A stretch of DNA of 64,000 bases, from the NCBI RefSeq assembly GCF_047275745.1, contig NZ_JBKQWU010000014.1, positions 27,975 through 91,974 of the forward strand, in the 5' to 3' direction. The notes beneath the pieces are model-generated. The model did not search any database and had not been told where the DNA came from. It saw only the letters and a program-made list of their open reading frames with translations. Numbering within the stretch: the first letter of the stretch is position 1; each line of letters opens with the position of its first letter. A program made the translations under genes and the position numbers. Shown here one piece after another: positions 17,203 to 26,444 of the stretch. Source of the DNA: Amaricoccus sp047275745 (GTDB lineage: Bacteria; Pseudomonadota; Alphaproteobacteria; Rhodobacterales; Rhodobacteraceae).

Positions 17203-18258
17203 TTGACCCGACGAACAGTGAACCTCGCCCTGCAGGGCGGCGGCGCGCATGGCGCCTTCACCTGGGGCGCACTCGACCGGATTCTCGAGGAAGAGGAGAT
17301 CGAGATCGAGGGCGTGACGGCGACATCCGCCGGGGCGATGAACGCCGCCGCGCTGAAGCACGGCTGGGTCAAGGGCGGGCGCGAGGGCGCGCGGGAGACG
17401 ATCGCCGATTTCTGGCTCTCGCTCACCGGCCTCGACGGGGCGGGGTCGGACGCGGTGATGGAATGGCTTCGGCTCTTCTCGCCGGCGCCCGCGATCACCG
17501 CCCGGGCGATGCAGTACAATCCCGCCGTGGTCGCGGGCAGCGCGCTGACCCGGGTCTTCTCCCCCTATCAGTTCAACCCGACGAACTACCATCCGCTCCG
17601 CGAGACGGTGGAGACGCTTCTCGACGAGCGCACGATGGATTCGAGCGAGGGGCCGAAGCTCTTCATCAATGCGACCAATGTCCGGAGCGGCAAGTCACGC
17701 ATCTTCGAGGGCCGGGAAGTGACGACGGATGCGATCCTCGCCTCCGCCTGCCTGCCGACGCTCTATCAGGCGATCGAGATCGACGATCCGGGGACGGGCC
17801 GGCGGGAAGCCTACTGGGACGGCGGCTATGTCGGTAACCCGGCGCTCTACCCGCTCTTCTACCGGACACAGACGCCGGACATCATCATCGTCCACATCAA
17901 CCCGCTCCACCGCGAGGAACTGCCGGTCACGGCCTCCGAGATCGAGAGCCGGATCAACGAGATCAGCTTCAACGCCTCGCTGCTCAGGGAGCTGCGCGCG
18001 ATCCATTTCGTGAACCGGATGCTCGACGCCGGAACGATCGTCGAGGGCGCGATGAAGCGCAATCACGTCCATTCGATCCATGACGACGCGCTCATGAACC
18101 AGCTCGGCCTCATCTCGAAGATGACGCCGAACCGCGCCCTGCTCCTGCAATTGCGCGACGCCGGCTATGCCGCGACGGACCGCTTTCTCGAAGAGTTCCG
18201 CCCGAGCCTCGGCGAGAGATCGACGGTGGATCTCGGCGCGATCGTCGCCTCCGAGTGA
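17203..18258 (+). CDS. Patatin-like phospholipase family protein, TTG start
   Basis: 351 residues. LALQGGGAHGAFTWGALDRIL is the patatin oxyanion loop (GGGxxG). ATSAGAMNAAAL carries the nucleophile Ser; the first position of GxSxG is Ala instead of Gly. DGGYVGNPALYPL carries the Asp of the Ser-Asp dyad. It is a probable lipid acyl hydrolase; no signal peptide is seen, so cytoplasmic or membrane-associated. The TTG start has a GGAG ribosome-binding site at good spacing; the GTG six codons on is an alternative. It lies about 295 bp downstream of the small-RNA terminator. Confidence 0.88.
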   Translation: MTRRTVNLALQGGGAHGAFTWGALDRILEEEEIEIEGVTATSAGAMNAAALKHGWVKGGREGARETIADFWLSLTGLDGAGSDAVMEWLRLFSPAPAITARAMQYNPAVVAGSALTRVFSPYQFNPTNYHPLRETVETLLDERTMDSSEGPKLFINATNVRSGKSRIFEGREVTTDAILASACLPTLYQAIEIDDPGTGRREAYWDGGYVGNPALYPLFYRTQTPDIIIVHINPLHREELPVTASEIESRINEISFNASLLRELRAIHFVNRMLDAGTIVEGAMKRNHVHSIHDDALMNQLGLISKMTPNRALLLQLRDAGYAATDRFLEEFRPSLGERSTVDLGAIVASE

Positions 18259-18291
18259 GCGGCCTCCGGCGCCGCGCCCACCGGGGCGTTC

Positions 18292-18840
18292 TCAGCCGAG
18301 CCGCTTCGCGAGACGCGGCAGGCCGGCCCGGCGGAGCAGCGGGCGGAGCGCGACCGGATGGCCCGAGATCGCCTCCGTCCGGGCGCGCACAGTCTCGGCG
18401 ACCGCTCCGACGCCGGTGTTCTCGGTGTCGAGCTCGCTCAGGAACCCGTCCGGGTCGCGCGGGATCACATGGTACCGCGCCAGGAGCCGGTTCGGGAAAT
18501 CGGCGCGGTTCGACGTGAGCAGCGTCCCGGCCCCGCCCGCGACCGCCGCGGCGAGAACATGGGCGTCGTCGGGATCGGGCAGGATGATCGTCCGCGTCAG
18601 GTCCTCCGGCGCCTCGACCTCCGCCTTCGGCCAGTCGGCACGCAGGAGGGCGATCTCGGCCCGGGCGATCTCCTCCGCGCCCGGCCCGACCCGGCGGGTC
18701 GCGCGCGCCCATTCCTCGAGGATGCGCGCCGACCAGAGCGGGGTGAAGGCGCCGGTCGCGGCGGTTCCGATGACGATCTCGCGCAGGATCGTCGGGAAGA
18801 GCACATTCGCGTCGATGAGGACCCGGGGGCCGGCGCTCAT
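18292..18840 (-). CDS. PIN domain protein
   Basis: 182 residues. The N-terminus RVLIDANVLFPTILREI provides the first catalytic Asp of a PIN ribonuclease fold; EEW(ARA) supplies a Glu near 44, and DPDDAHVLAAAVAGGAGTLLTSNRADFP supplies the later Asp residues. This matches the PIN family represented by RSP_2648 of Rhodobacter. Its start overlaps the stop of the adjacent RNA methyltransferase (ATGA), so the pair is co-translated. No antitoxin-like gene is next to it, so a plain RNA-processing role is as likely as a toxin. Target RNA unknown. Confidence 0.8.
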   Translation of the reverse strand: MSAGPRVLIDANVLFPTILREIVIGTAATGAFTPLWSARILEEWARATRRVGPGAEEIARAEIALLRADWPKAEVEAPEDLTRTIILPDPDDAHVLAAAVAGGAGTLLTSNRADFPNRLLARYHVIPRDPDGFLSELDTENTGVGAVAETVRARTEAISGHPVALRPLLRRAGLPRLAKRLG

Positions 18841-20045
18841 CCGTCGAGGCGCAGGAACAGCGCCTTGAGATAGACGCTTTCTGCGAGATACGGATGCGCC
18901 GGGTGATCCGGCCCGGCCCCGCCCGTCGCCAGAAGCTGCGCCCCCCGCTCCGCCCGTCCGACACCGCGCAGACTCGCCTCGCGGAACCGCGCGAGATCGG
19001 CGGCGTGGCTGCAGGAGCAGAGCACGAGAAAGCCGCCGGGCTCGACCAGACCGGCGGCGAGCCGCGCCGCCCGCTCATAGGCGCGCAGCCCGGCCTCGAG
19101 CGCCTGCTTGTTCGGGGCGAAGGCGGGCGGGTCGCAGATGACGAGGCCGAAGCGCCGCCCCTCGTCGGCGAGCGCGGCCATCGTCTCGAACGCATCGCCC
19201 TTGCGCGCCTCGAAGGCGCCCGCGACCCCGGTCGCCTCCGCGCCGCGTCGCGCGAGGTCGAGCGCCGGGGCGGAACTGTCCACCGCCAGCGCGTGGTCCG
19301 CGCCGCCCGCCAGCGCCGCGAGAGCGAAGCCGCCGACATGCGAGAAGACATCGAGCACCGTTCGCCCGCGGCCGAGCCGCGCCGCGAAGGCGTGATTTGG
19401 CCGCTGGTCGTAGAAGAGCCCGGTCTTCTGCCCGCCGCGCAGGTCGGCGAGATAGGTCGCGCCGTTCATCCGCACCGGAACCGGCCCCTCGATGCCGCCC
19501 GAGAGCAGCTCGGAGGCCTCCGGGAGCCCCTCCAGCACCCTCGCGCGGCCAGAACCGTTCTTGATGACCGTCGCCACCCCGGTGACCGCCCTGAGCGCCG
19601 CCACGAGCTCCGGAAGACGCGCCTCGGCCCAGGCGGCGTTCGGCTGGACCACCGCCGCCGCGTCGAACCGGTCCACGATGACGCCGGGCATCCCGTCGGC
19701 CTCGGCATGGATGAGCCGGTAGAACGGCGCATCGAACAGCGTCTCGCGGAGCGCGAGCGCGCGGGAGAGGCGGTCGGCGAACCACTCCTCGCCGACCTGG
19801 GCCGCCGGATCGCGGTCGAGCATGCGCGCGGCGATCTTCGAATTGGCGTTGAAGGCCGCGGCGCCGAGCGGCCGACGTTCCGCGTCCTGAAGCTCCACGA
19901 CCGTACCCGCCGGGATCGCCCGGGTCCGGCGGTCCATCACCAGCTGGTCGACATAGGCCCAGGGCGCGCCGAAGCGGATCGCCTGCGCGTTCGCATTGGG
20001 GCGCAGCCGGACGGCGGGCCGGGTTTCGGACTCGGTCTCTGTCAT
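18837..20045 (-). CDS. Class I SAM-dependent rRNA methyltransferase (RlmI-like)
   Basis: 402 residues: an N-terminal PUA-like domain (VRLRPNANAQAIRFGAPWAYVDQL; GTVVELQDAERRPLGAAAFN), an RlmI-type middle part (RLIHAEADGMPGVIVDRF) and a Rossmann methyltransferase domain (QKTGLFYDQRPNH; TVLDVFSHVGGFALAALAGGA; VICDPPAFAPNK; LVLCSCSH). The late CSCSH Cys and the DPPAF motif are typical of m5C 23S rRNA methyltransferases. It matches the RSP_2647-type methyltransferases that pair with a PIN protein in Rhodobacterales. The exact rRNA site is not known. Confidence 0.88.
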   Translation of the reverse strand: MTETESETRPAVRLRPNANAQAIRFGAPWAYVDQLVMDRRTRAIPAGTVVELQDAERRPLGAAAFNANSKIAARMLDRDPAAQVGEEWFADRLSRALALRETLFDAPFYRLIHAEADGMPGVIVDRFDAAAVVQPNAAWAEARLPELVAALRAVTGVATVIKNGSGRARVLEGLPEASELLSGGIEGPVPVRMNGATYLADLRGGQKTGLFYDQRPNHAFAARLGRGRTVLDVFSHVGGFALAALAGGADHALAVDSSAPALDLARRGAEATGVAGAFEARKGDAFETMAALADEGRRFGLVICDPPAFAPNKQALEAGLRAYERAARLAAGLVEPGGFLVLCSCSHAADLARFREASLRGVGRAERGAQLLATGGAGPDHPAHPYLAESVYLKALFLRLDG

Positions 20046-20103
20046 GGCGCCCTCCTAGCGTCTCGCGCGCCGGCGGAAAAGCCCCGCGGGCGGGATCGCA
20101 GCG

Positions 20104-20793
20104 TCAGCGCGAGACCGTGAGATGCCGCAGGTACCGGTTTTCGAGCCGGCGAAACAGCCAGACCAGCAGGAAGGTGATCGCCATGTAGAGCAGCGCCGCG
20201 GTCAGGATCCCCTCGTAGGCGAGGTAGAACCGCGCATTGAGCGTGCGCCCGGCGCCGAGGATGTCCTTCAGCGTAATGATGCTCGCGACCGCGGAGCCAT
20301 GGAGCATGAAGACGACCTCGTTGCCATATTGCGGCAGGGCGCGGCGGAGCGCCGAGGGGATCAGCACCAGCCAGGTCGATTGCCGGGGCGAGAGCCCGAG
20401 CGCCGCCGCCGCCTCCAGCTCGCCCTTCGGCGTCGTCATCACCGCGCCGCGAATGATCTCCGTGGCATAGGCGCCGGAGTTCAGGGAAAAGGCGATGATC
20501 GCGCACCACCACGGATCGCGCAGGAAGGTCCAGGCCCAGCTCGACCGGACCCAGCCGAACTGCGCGAGACCGTAGTAGATCAGGAAGGTCTGCACGAGAA
20601 GCGGCGTGCCCCGGAAGAGATAGACATAGCCGCCGATCAGCGGGTCCCAGAACGGCGCGCGCCGCGCCCGGGCGAGGCCGGCGGGCAAGGCGATCGCGAA
20701 ACCGATGAGAAGCGCGAGCACGGTCAACTGCGTCGTGACCCAGACGCCCTCGGCGAAGAGCGTCCAGTTCTCGAGGATGAGGTCAACGCGCAT
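20104..20793 (-). CDS. Polar amino acid ABC transporter permease (HisM/ArtM type)
   Basis: 229 residues with about five transmembrane helices. The EAA loop reads ELEAAAALGLSPRQSTWLVLIPSALRRALPQYGN, and the N-terminal region contains YLFRGTPLLVQTFLIYYGL, the signature of His/Glu/Arg/opine permeases. It overlaps the start of the companion permease gene by 11 bp. No ATPase gene is found in this operon within the window. Confidence 0.92.
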   Translation of the reverse strand: MRVDLILENWTLFAEGVWVTTQLTVLALLIGFAIALPAGLARARRAPFWDPLIGGYVYLFRGTPLLVQTFLIYYGLAQFGWVRSSWAWTFLRDPWWCAIIAFSLNSGAYATEIIRGAVMTTPKGELEAAAALGLSPRQSTWLVLIPSALRRALPQYGNEVVFMLHGSAVASIITLKDILGAGRTLNARFYLAYEGILTAALLYMAITFLLVWLFRRLENRYLRHLTVSR

Positions 20794-21472
20794 CGGCGTA
20801 GCCCCGCTCCGCCCGCCGCTCCAGCATGGCGAGAATCCGGGTCGAGGCCCAGGTGATGAAGAGATAGCCCGCGAGCACGGCGACGAAGAAGACGAAGGGC
20901 TCCCGCGTCGTCTTGCCCGCGTCGTTGGCGTAGCCGACGAGATCCTGCAGGCCGATGACCGAGACCACCGCCGTCGATTTCACCAGCACCTGCCAGGTAT
21001 TGCCATAGCCCGGCAGCGCGGCGCGGATGATCTGCGGCATCAATACGTGCCTCAGCAGCCGCCAACGGTGCAGGCCGAGCGCCGAGGCGGCTTCGATCTG
21101 CCCGCGGGGCACCGCGAGAAAGGCGCCGCGGAAGGTCTCCGTGAGATAGGCGCCGTAGATGAACCCGATCGCGAGCACGCCGGCGAGGAAGGGCGAGAGA
21201 TCGACCGGCTCGACACCGATCGCGCCGAGGATGGTGTTGATCAGCCGCTGCCCCCCGAAATAGACGAGGAGCAGCAGGACGAGATCCGGCACGCCGCGGA
21301 TGATCGTCGAATAGAGAAACACCGCCCCGCGGGCGATCGGCGACGCGCTGAGCCGTCCCGCCGCTCCGAGCGCCCCCAGCACCGTCGCGAGCACGAGTGC
21401 CAGGACCGCCAGCGAGATCGTGACGAGCCAGCCGCGCGCGAGGAGAGGCAGGTAGGTGACGAGATGCTCCAT
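20783..21472 (-). CDS. Polar amino acid ABC transporter permease (HisQ/ArtQ type)
   Basis: 229 residues. The same family as its neighbour: FLYSTIIRGVPDLVLLLLVYFGGQ and the EAA loop QIEAASALGLHRWRLLRHVLMPQIIRAALPGYGN. Together with the downstream permease it forms the heterodimeric channel of a histidine/arginine/ornithine-type importer. It lies 52 bp downstream of the binding-protein gene on the same strand. Confidence 0.92.
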   Translation of the reverse strand: MEHLVTYLPLLARGWLVTISLAVLALVLATVLGALGAAGRLSASPIARGAVFLYSTIIRGVPDLVLLLLVYFGGQRLINTILGAIGVEPVDLSPFLAGVLAIGFIYGAYLTETFRGAFLAVPRGQIEAASALGLHRWRLLRHVLMPQIIRAALPGYGNTWQVLVKSTAVVSVIGLQDLVGYANDAGKTTREPFVFFVAVLAGYLFITWASTRILAMLERRAERGYADAR

Positions 21473-21524
21473 CCGGCGCGCGCCCCGGTCGCCTCAGGCC
21501 CGGCCCGGATCAACCGCCATCGGA

Positions 21525-22286
21525 TCAGCTGCCATAGATGTCGAAGTCGAAATACTTCCCGACGAGCTCGTCATAGGTACCGTTCGCGCGGATCGCCTCG
21601 ATCGTCGCGGAGAGCTTGTCGCGAAGCTCGGTATCCTCCTTGCGCACACCGATGCCCATGCCCTCGCCGTGATATTGCGGCATCGAATAGGCCTCGCCGA
21701 AGAAGGCGTAATCCGCGCCTTCGGGACGCTTCAGGAAGCCGAGATCGAGCGGAACGGTGTCGGCCATCGCCGCGTCGACGCGGCCCGCCGTGAGATCGAG
21801 CGTCAGTTCGTCCTGCGTGCCGTAGAGCTGGAGGTCGGTGTCGGGAAACTCCCCCTCCATGAAGGCCTGATGGATCGTGCCGCGCTGAACGCCGACGATC
21901 TTGCCCGAGAGGCCTGCGGGGGTGAAGGTGAGGTCGTTTTCCTTGGCCGCGACGAAACGCGCCGGCGTGTTGTAGTATTTCTCGCTGAAATCGATCACCT
22001 GCTTGCGCTCCTCGGTGATCGACATCGAGGCGACGATCGCATCGCATTTCTTTTCCAGCAGCGCGGGGATGATGCCGTCCCAGTCGACTTTAACCATCTC
22101 GCAGCTCTCGCCCATCTCGGCGCAGAGCGCGTTGGCGATGTCGATGTCGAAGCCGACGATCGAGCCATCGGCGGCGGTCTCGGAAAACGGCGGATAGGCA
22201 CCTTCGACACAGACGTTCAGGGCCATCGCGGGCGAGGCCGCGCCGATCAGAAGACTGGCCGCGGCGAAACGGACGATGCGATTCAT
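21525..22286 (-). CDS. Periplasmic amino-acid-binding protein of an ABC transporter
   Basis: 253 residues from MNRIVRFAAASLLIGAASPAMA, with a signal peptide (about 1-22). The mature part has VCVEGAYPPFSETAADGSIVGFDIDIANALCAEMGESCEMV, the family 3 solute-binding signature of the Lys/Arg/ornithine/His type, then SMSITEERKQVIDFSEKYY and GTIHQAF. It is the first gene of the operon with the two permeases. The C-terminal GKYFDFDIYGS is typical of basic amino acid binders. Substrate preference is inferred. Confidence 0.92.
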   Translation of the reverse strand: MNRIVRFAAASLLIGAASPAMALNVCVEGAYPPFSETAADGSIVGFDIDIANALCAEMGESCEMVKVDWDGIIPALLEKKCDAIVASMSITEERKQVIDFSEKYYNTPARFVAAKENDLTFTPAGLSGKIVGVQRGTIHQAFMEGEFPDTDLQLYGTQDELTLDLTAGRVDAAMADTVPLDLGFLKRPEGADYAFFGEAYSMPQYHGEGMGIGVRKEDTELRDKLSATIEAIRANGTYDELVGKYFDFDIYGS

Positions 22287-22422
22287 GCTCTGGCTCTCCC
22301 TTGCCTTGGGTGCATCGTAACACCGTAAGGAACCCTCAGGGCACGTCAAGGGACGCGGTTCAGGGATCGTCGCGGGACCCGGACGGAGGCGGGCATGCCG
22401 TGGCCCCGCCCGCCCCGACCGG

Positions 22423-22989
22423 TCAGGACGCCGGCACGGCTCCCGTCTCGGCGAAGAGCCCGGACCCCAGCAGGCTCGCATCCACGCTGCCCGCCGCGTT
22501 GAGGAGCCAGCCCTCGACGAAATCCGCCACCGAACGGAAGCACATGAGTTCGAACGCGCCGTCCTCGGTCATCCAGATCGCGGTGGCGACCTGTCCGAGC
22601 CGTGTGCGGCGGAAGTCGCCGGGCCGGAAGGCAAGCGGCGAGAGATCGATCGGAGCGCCCTTGGCGAGCACCATCCGCGCGCCCGCCCCTGCGATCCGGA
22701 AGATCACCCGGGCGTCGGAGACATCGACCGCGAGATGCGGCGCGCCGCCCAGCGCCTCGGCGACCGCCGCGGGAACGCCTGCGACCTCCTCGGGCGGCAG
22801 GAAGAGCAGCGCCTCGTCGGGCGACATCCAGGCGACCGCGCGGCGGCCCTCGAAGGCGATCCGCCGCTGTCCCGGCATGACGCAGCCGGTCGCCGCGAGC
22901 AGCGCCGACTGCGCGCCCGGCGCCGCGAAATCGGCCCGGATCGTGACCATGCCGCGCGGCGCGGCGCGGGTGACGGCGAGATCAGACAT
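22423..22989 (-). CDS. soxG: Sarcosine oxidase subunit gamma
   Basis: 188 residues from MSDLAVTRAAPRG; an upstream in-frame extension into soxA is rejected. It matches SoxG in position and in motifs such as LPPEEVAGVPAAVAEAL, LAVDVSDARVIFRIAGAGARMVLAKGAPIDLSPLAFRPGDFRRTRLGQVATAIW. It is the small structural subunit of heterotetrameric sarcosine oxidase. Its start overlaps the soxA stop by 8 bp, and it is the last gene of soxBDAG. Confidence 0.92.
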   Translation of the reverse strand: MSDLAVTRAAPRGMVTIRADFAAPGAQSALLAATGCVMPGQRRIAFEGRRAVAWMSPDEALLFLPPEEVAGVPAAVAEALGGAPHLAVDVSDARVIFRIAGAGARMVLAKGAPIDLSPLAFRPGDFRRTRLGQVATAIWMTEDGAFELMCFRSVADFVEGWLLNAAGSVDASLLGSGLFAETGAVPAS

Positions 22990-25900
22990 TCTGGCGGCTC
23001 CCTTCCTTGTCGAGGAACACCGGATCGCAGACGGTTGCACGCATCACCTCGCCGCCATGGAGCGGAAAGTCGAGCACCTGCCCCATGCGTCCGGCGCCGC
23101 CCTCGATCAGCGCCATGGCGATCGAATGGCCGAGCGTCGGCGAGAAATAGGTCGAGGTCACGTGACCGATCGTCCTGGTCGGCCCCGTCTCCGCCACCGG
23201 GCCTTCGACGGCATGTGCCCCGTCCGGCAACACCCGGGCCGGCTCCTGCGTCCTGAGGCCGACGAGGGTCTTGCGATCCGGCCGGATCATCTCGGGACGG
23301 GCCTGCGCCCGCTTGCCGATGAAATCCGCCTTCTTCTTCGAGACCGCCCAGCCGAGGCCGAGGTCCTGGGGGATCACCGTGCCGTCGGTCTCGTCGCCGA
23401 TCATGATGAAGCCCTTCTCGGCGCGCATGACGTGGAGCGCCTCGGTGCCGTAGGGCTGGATGCCGAGCGGCTCGCCCGCGGCCATCACCGCGTCCCAGAA
23501 CTCCTGCCCCCGGTTCGCCGGCACCGCGATCTCGAAGGACAACTCGCCCGAGAAGGAGATCCGGTGCGCCCGCGCAGGGATGCCGCCCAGCGCACCCTCG
23601 GCGAATGTCATGAAGGGCATCGCCTCCTTCGAGAGATCCATGCCGCCGAGCGCGGCCAGAACCTCGCGCGACTTCGGCCCGACGACCGCGACCTGCGCGT
23701 ATTGCTCGGTGAGGTTGGCCACGTAGACCTTCAGGTCCCACCACTCGGTCTGCAGCCATTCCTCCATCCAGGCGAAGACCCGGTCGGAGCCTCCGGTCGT
23801 GGTGTGGCAGAGGAAGGTGTCATCGGCGAGACGGATCACCACGCCATCGTCGAAGAGAAAGCCGTTCTCGTTGCACATGAGCCCGTAGCGGCATTTGCCG
23901 ATCCCGAGTGAGGACATGACATTGGTATAGAGAAGATCGAGAAACTTCCCCGCGTCCGGTCCTTTCACGAGGATCTTGCCGAGCGTCGAGGCGTCGAGGG
24001 CGCCGACCCGTTCGCGTGTGTTGAGGACTTCGCGCCGAACCGCCTCCTCCCGCGACTCTCCGCCCCGCCGGTAGCAATAGGCGCGCCGCCAGTCCGCGAC
24101 AGGCTCCCAATCCGCGCCGTTCGCCTCCGCCCAGGCGTCGATCGGCGTCCCGCGCACCGGCTTGAAGAGCGCGCCGCGCGCCTCGCCCGCGAGCGAGCCG
24201 AAGGTGACGGGCGTGTAGGGCGGGCGGAAGGTCGTGGTGCCGACCGCGGGGATCGGCATCGACAGCGCCTGAGCAAGCGTCGCGAGTCCGTTGATGTTGC
24301 TGAGCTTCCCCTGATCCGTCGCCATCCCGAGCGTCGTGTAGCGCTTCGTGTGCTCGACCGAGACATAGCCCTCCTGCGCCGCGAGCCGCACGTCCGAGAC
24401 CTTCACGTCGTTCTGGAAATCGAGGAACGCCTTGGCGCGCAGCTTCGGCGCGGCGCCCTCAGGCATCATCCAGACCGCGAGCAGCGGATCTTCCCGGGGC
24501 GTGCGCGCCACCGGGGGAGCGGAGTCCTCGACCGCGAACCCAAGCTCCTGCGCGGCGCGGAGCCCGGCCGCGTGGGCGTCGGTCATCGCCTGTTCGGCGA
24601 CGAGCGCGCCGGAGGCCGAGCCCGCGGGGATCGCGAAGCCCTCGCCATCGGGCCCGAGCGGCGGCCGGCCGGTGTCGGGCGCGAAATGCGCCAGGGTCTC
24701 GTTCCAGGCGAGCTTGCCGCCCGAATGCGACCAGAGATGCACGACCGGGGACCAGCCGCCCGACATCGCCACCGCGTCGCAGGCGATGTCTTCGAGCCTC
24801 GCCCCCTCGCCCGCCTGGGCGCAGACCACGACCCCGGTCACCGACTTCCCGCCCTTGACGCGCGCCACACCGCGGCCGGTCTCGACCCTGATGCCGAGCG
24901 CGCGTGCCTCCTCGGGCAGCGGCCCGGCGGCCGCCGGTCGCGCATCGAGCACCGCGGGAACGCTCAGCCCTGCGCGGGCCAGCGTGATCGCCGTGCGATA
25001 GCCGTCATCGTTACTGGTGACGACAACCGTTCGATCCCCAATGCTTACGCCGTAGAGCTCAACGTAGTCCCGAACCGCGGAGGCGAGCATCACGCCGGGA
25101 ACATCATTGCCCGCGAAGGCGAGCGGTCGCTCCAGCGCGCCGGTCGCGGTGATCACCCGCCGCGCCCGGACGCGCCAGAGCCGCGCCCTCGGGCCTGTGC
25201 GCGCGGCCTCGTCCAGCCGCTCCTCGGCCAGCACGTACCCATGGTCATAGGCGCCCGAGACCATCGCCCGCGCCCGCCGCGTCACGTTGGGCAGCGCGTC
25301 GAGCGCGTCGAGCGTCGCCGCGATCCAGTCCGCCGCGGGGCGCCCGTCGATCTCGGGAGCATCGGTGAGCGCCCGCCCGCCCCAGAACGGCGCCTGCTCC
25401 ATCAGCAGGACCCGCGCCCCGGCCCGGCCGGTGGCCAGCGCCGCGGCGAGCCCCGACACGCCACCGCCCGCGACCAGCACATCGACATGGGCGTAGAGAT
25501 ACTCGTAGCGATCCGCGTCGCCGGTTTCCGGCGCGACCCCGAGCCCGGCGGAGCGGCGGATCGCCGGCTCGAACAGCGCCTTCCAGGCGGCGCGCGGATG
25601 GATGAAGGTCTTGTAGTAGAACCCCGCCGGCAGCATCGGCGCGATCCGCGCATTGATCCCGCCGAGGTCGAAATCGAGGCTCGGCCAATGGTTCTGGCTC
25701 CGCGCCTCCAGCCCCTCGCGCAACTCGGTCGTGGTCGTGCGCGCATTCGGCTCGGACCGCGGCCCGGCGCCGAGGTTGACGAGCGCGTTCGGCTCCTCGA
25801 CCCCGGAGGCGACCGGACCGCGCGGCCGGTGATACTTGAAGCTCCGCCCCTGCAGCAGCTGCCCGTTGGCGAGCAGCGCGGAGGCGAGCGTGTCGCCCGC

Positions 25901-25990
25901 GTAGCCGCTCAGCCGGCGTCCGTTGAAGGTGAAGGACACGGGCGCCGCGCGATCGATCAGCAGGCCGCCGGTGGCGAGACGCGTGCTCAT
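22982..25990 (-). CDS. soxA: Sarcosine oxidase subunit alpha
   Basis: 1002 residues, full length. An N-terminal ferredoxin-like domain (VSFTFNGRRLSGYAGDTLASALLANG) is followed by NAD-binding DVLVAGGGVSGLAAALATGRAG (about 160), a second nucleotide-binding part, and a C-terminal folate-binding glycine cleavage T-like region (NTRERVGALDASTLGKI; MRAEKGFIMIGDETDGTVIPQDLGLGWAV; GHVTSTYFSPTLGHSIAMALIEGG). With beta, gamma and delta subunits it demethylates sarcosine to glycine, passing the one-carbon unit to tetrahydrofolate and releasing hydrogen peroxide. The start overlaps the soxD stop (ATGA). Confidence 0.96.
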   Translation of the reverse strand: MSTRLATGGLLIDRAAPVSFTFNGRRLSGYAGDTLASALLANGQLLQGRSFKYHRPRGPVASGVEEPNALVNLGAGPRSEPNARTTTTELREGLEARSQNHWPSLDFDLGGINARIAPMLPAGFYYKTFIHPRAAWKALFEPAIRRSAGLGVAPETGDADRYEYLYAHVDVLVAGGGVSGLAAALATGRAGARVLLMEQAPFWGGRALTDAPEIDGRPAADWIAATLDALDALPNVTRRARAMVSGAYDHGYVLAEERLDEAARTGPRARLWRVRARRVITATGALERPLAFAGNDVPGVMLASAVRDYVELYGVSIGDRTVVVTSNDDGYRTAITLARAGLSVPAVLDARPAAAGPLPEEARALGIRVETGRGVARVKGGKSVTGVVVCAQAGEGARLEDIACDAVAMSGGWSPVVHLWSHSGGKLAWNETLAHFAPDTGRPPLGPDGEGFAIPAGSASGALVAEQAMTDAHAAGLRAAQELGFAVEDSAPPVARTPREDPLLAVWMMPEGAAPKLRAKAFLDFQNDVKVSDVRLAAQEGYVSVEHTKRYTTLGMATDQGKLSNINGLATLAQALSMPIPAVGTTTFRPPYTPVTFGSLAGEARGALFKPVRGTPIDAWAEANGADWEPVADWRRAYCYRRGGESREEAVRREVLNTRERVGALDASTLGKILVKGPDAGKFLDLLYTNVMSSLGIGKCRYGLMCNENGFLFDDGVVIRLADDTFLCHTTTGGSDRVFAWMEEWLQTEWWDLKVYVANLTEQYAQVAVVGPKSREVLAALGGMDLSKEAMPFMTFAEGALGGIPARAHRISFSGELSFEIAVPANRGQEFWDAVMAAGEPLGIQPYGTEALHVMRAEKGFIMIGDETDGTVIPQDLGLGWAVSKKKADFIGKRAQARPEMIRPDRKTLVGLRTQEPARVLPDGAHAVEGPVAETGPTRTIGHVTSTYFSPTLGHSIAMALIEGGAGRMGQVLDFPLHGGEVMRATVCDPVFLDKEGSRQNV

Positions 25991-26310
25991 GACCAGCCCT
26001 CCCAGCCCGGTCGGCGGTCGCGGATCTTCGCAAGGATCGCCTCGGTCGGCGCGGAAGTCTGCGCGGAATAGCTGCCGAAGATCTCCAGGGTCGCGGTGTC
26101 GCGGGCGACATGGAACCACTTGCCGCAGCCATAGGCGTGGCGCCAGCGCTCGAAATGGACGCCGCGTGGGTTCTTCCGTGTGAAGAGATAGCCGGCGAAG
26201 GCGTCGTCCTCCGACCCGGCGGCCACGCGCCTCAGATGCGCCTGCCCGCCCGGCGCGAACTCGGTCTCCTCGGCTTCTACTCCGCAGTAAGGACAGGTCA
26301 GCAAGAGCAT
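25987..26310 (-). CDS. soxD: Sarcosine oxidase subunit delta
   Basis: 107 residues. MLLLTCPYCGVEAEETEF carries CPYCG, and WRHAYGCGKWF carries the later His/Cys; these are the zinc ligands of SoxD. RKNPRGVHFERWRH is the family signature. It lies between soxB and soxA as usual, but 585 bp separate it from soxB rather than the normal short gap. Confidence 0.95.
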   Translation of the reverse strand: MLLLTCPYCGVEAEETEFAPGGQAHLRRVAAGSEDDAFAGYLFTRKNPRGVHFERWRHAYGCGKWFHVARDTATLEIFGSYSAQTSAPTEAILAKIRDRRPGWEGWS

Positions 26311-26392
26311 GGAAAACCTCGAGAATATGGATCACGGACGCTGGAGAGCGAGGGCGTTAACCAGACCGCGCAGGACGGTTGCGCGAAGGTTT

Positions 26393-26407
26393 GTTCTCGT
26401 TTTATTC
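26393..26407 (+). promoter_or_regulatory. LexA (SOS) box-like sequence
   Basis: GTTC-N7-ATTC; the alphaproteobacterial LexA box is GTTC-N7-GTTC, so one base differs. It lies in an AT-rich patch 38 bp upstream of the small ORF start, a promoter-like position. Confidence 0.4.
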
Positions 26408-26444
26408 TCATCGCAAGGGACTCGTGGCGAGGGAGGAACCCGCG

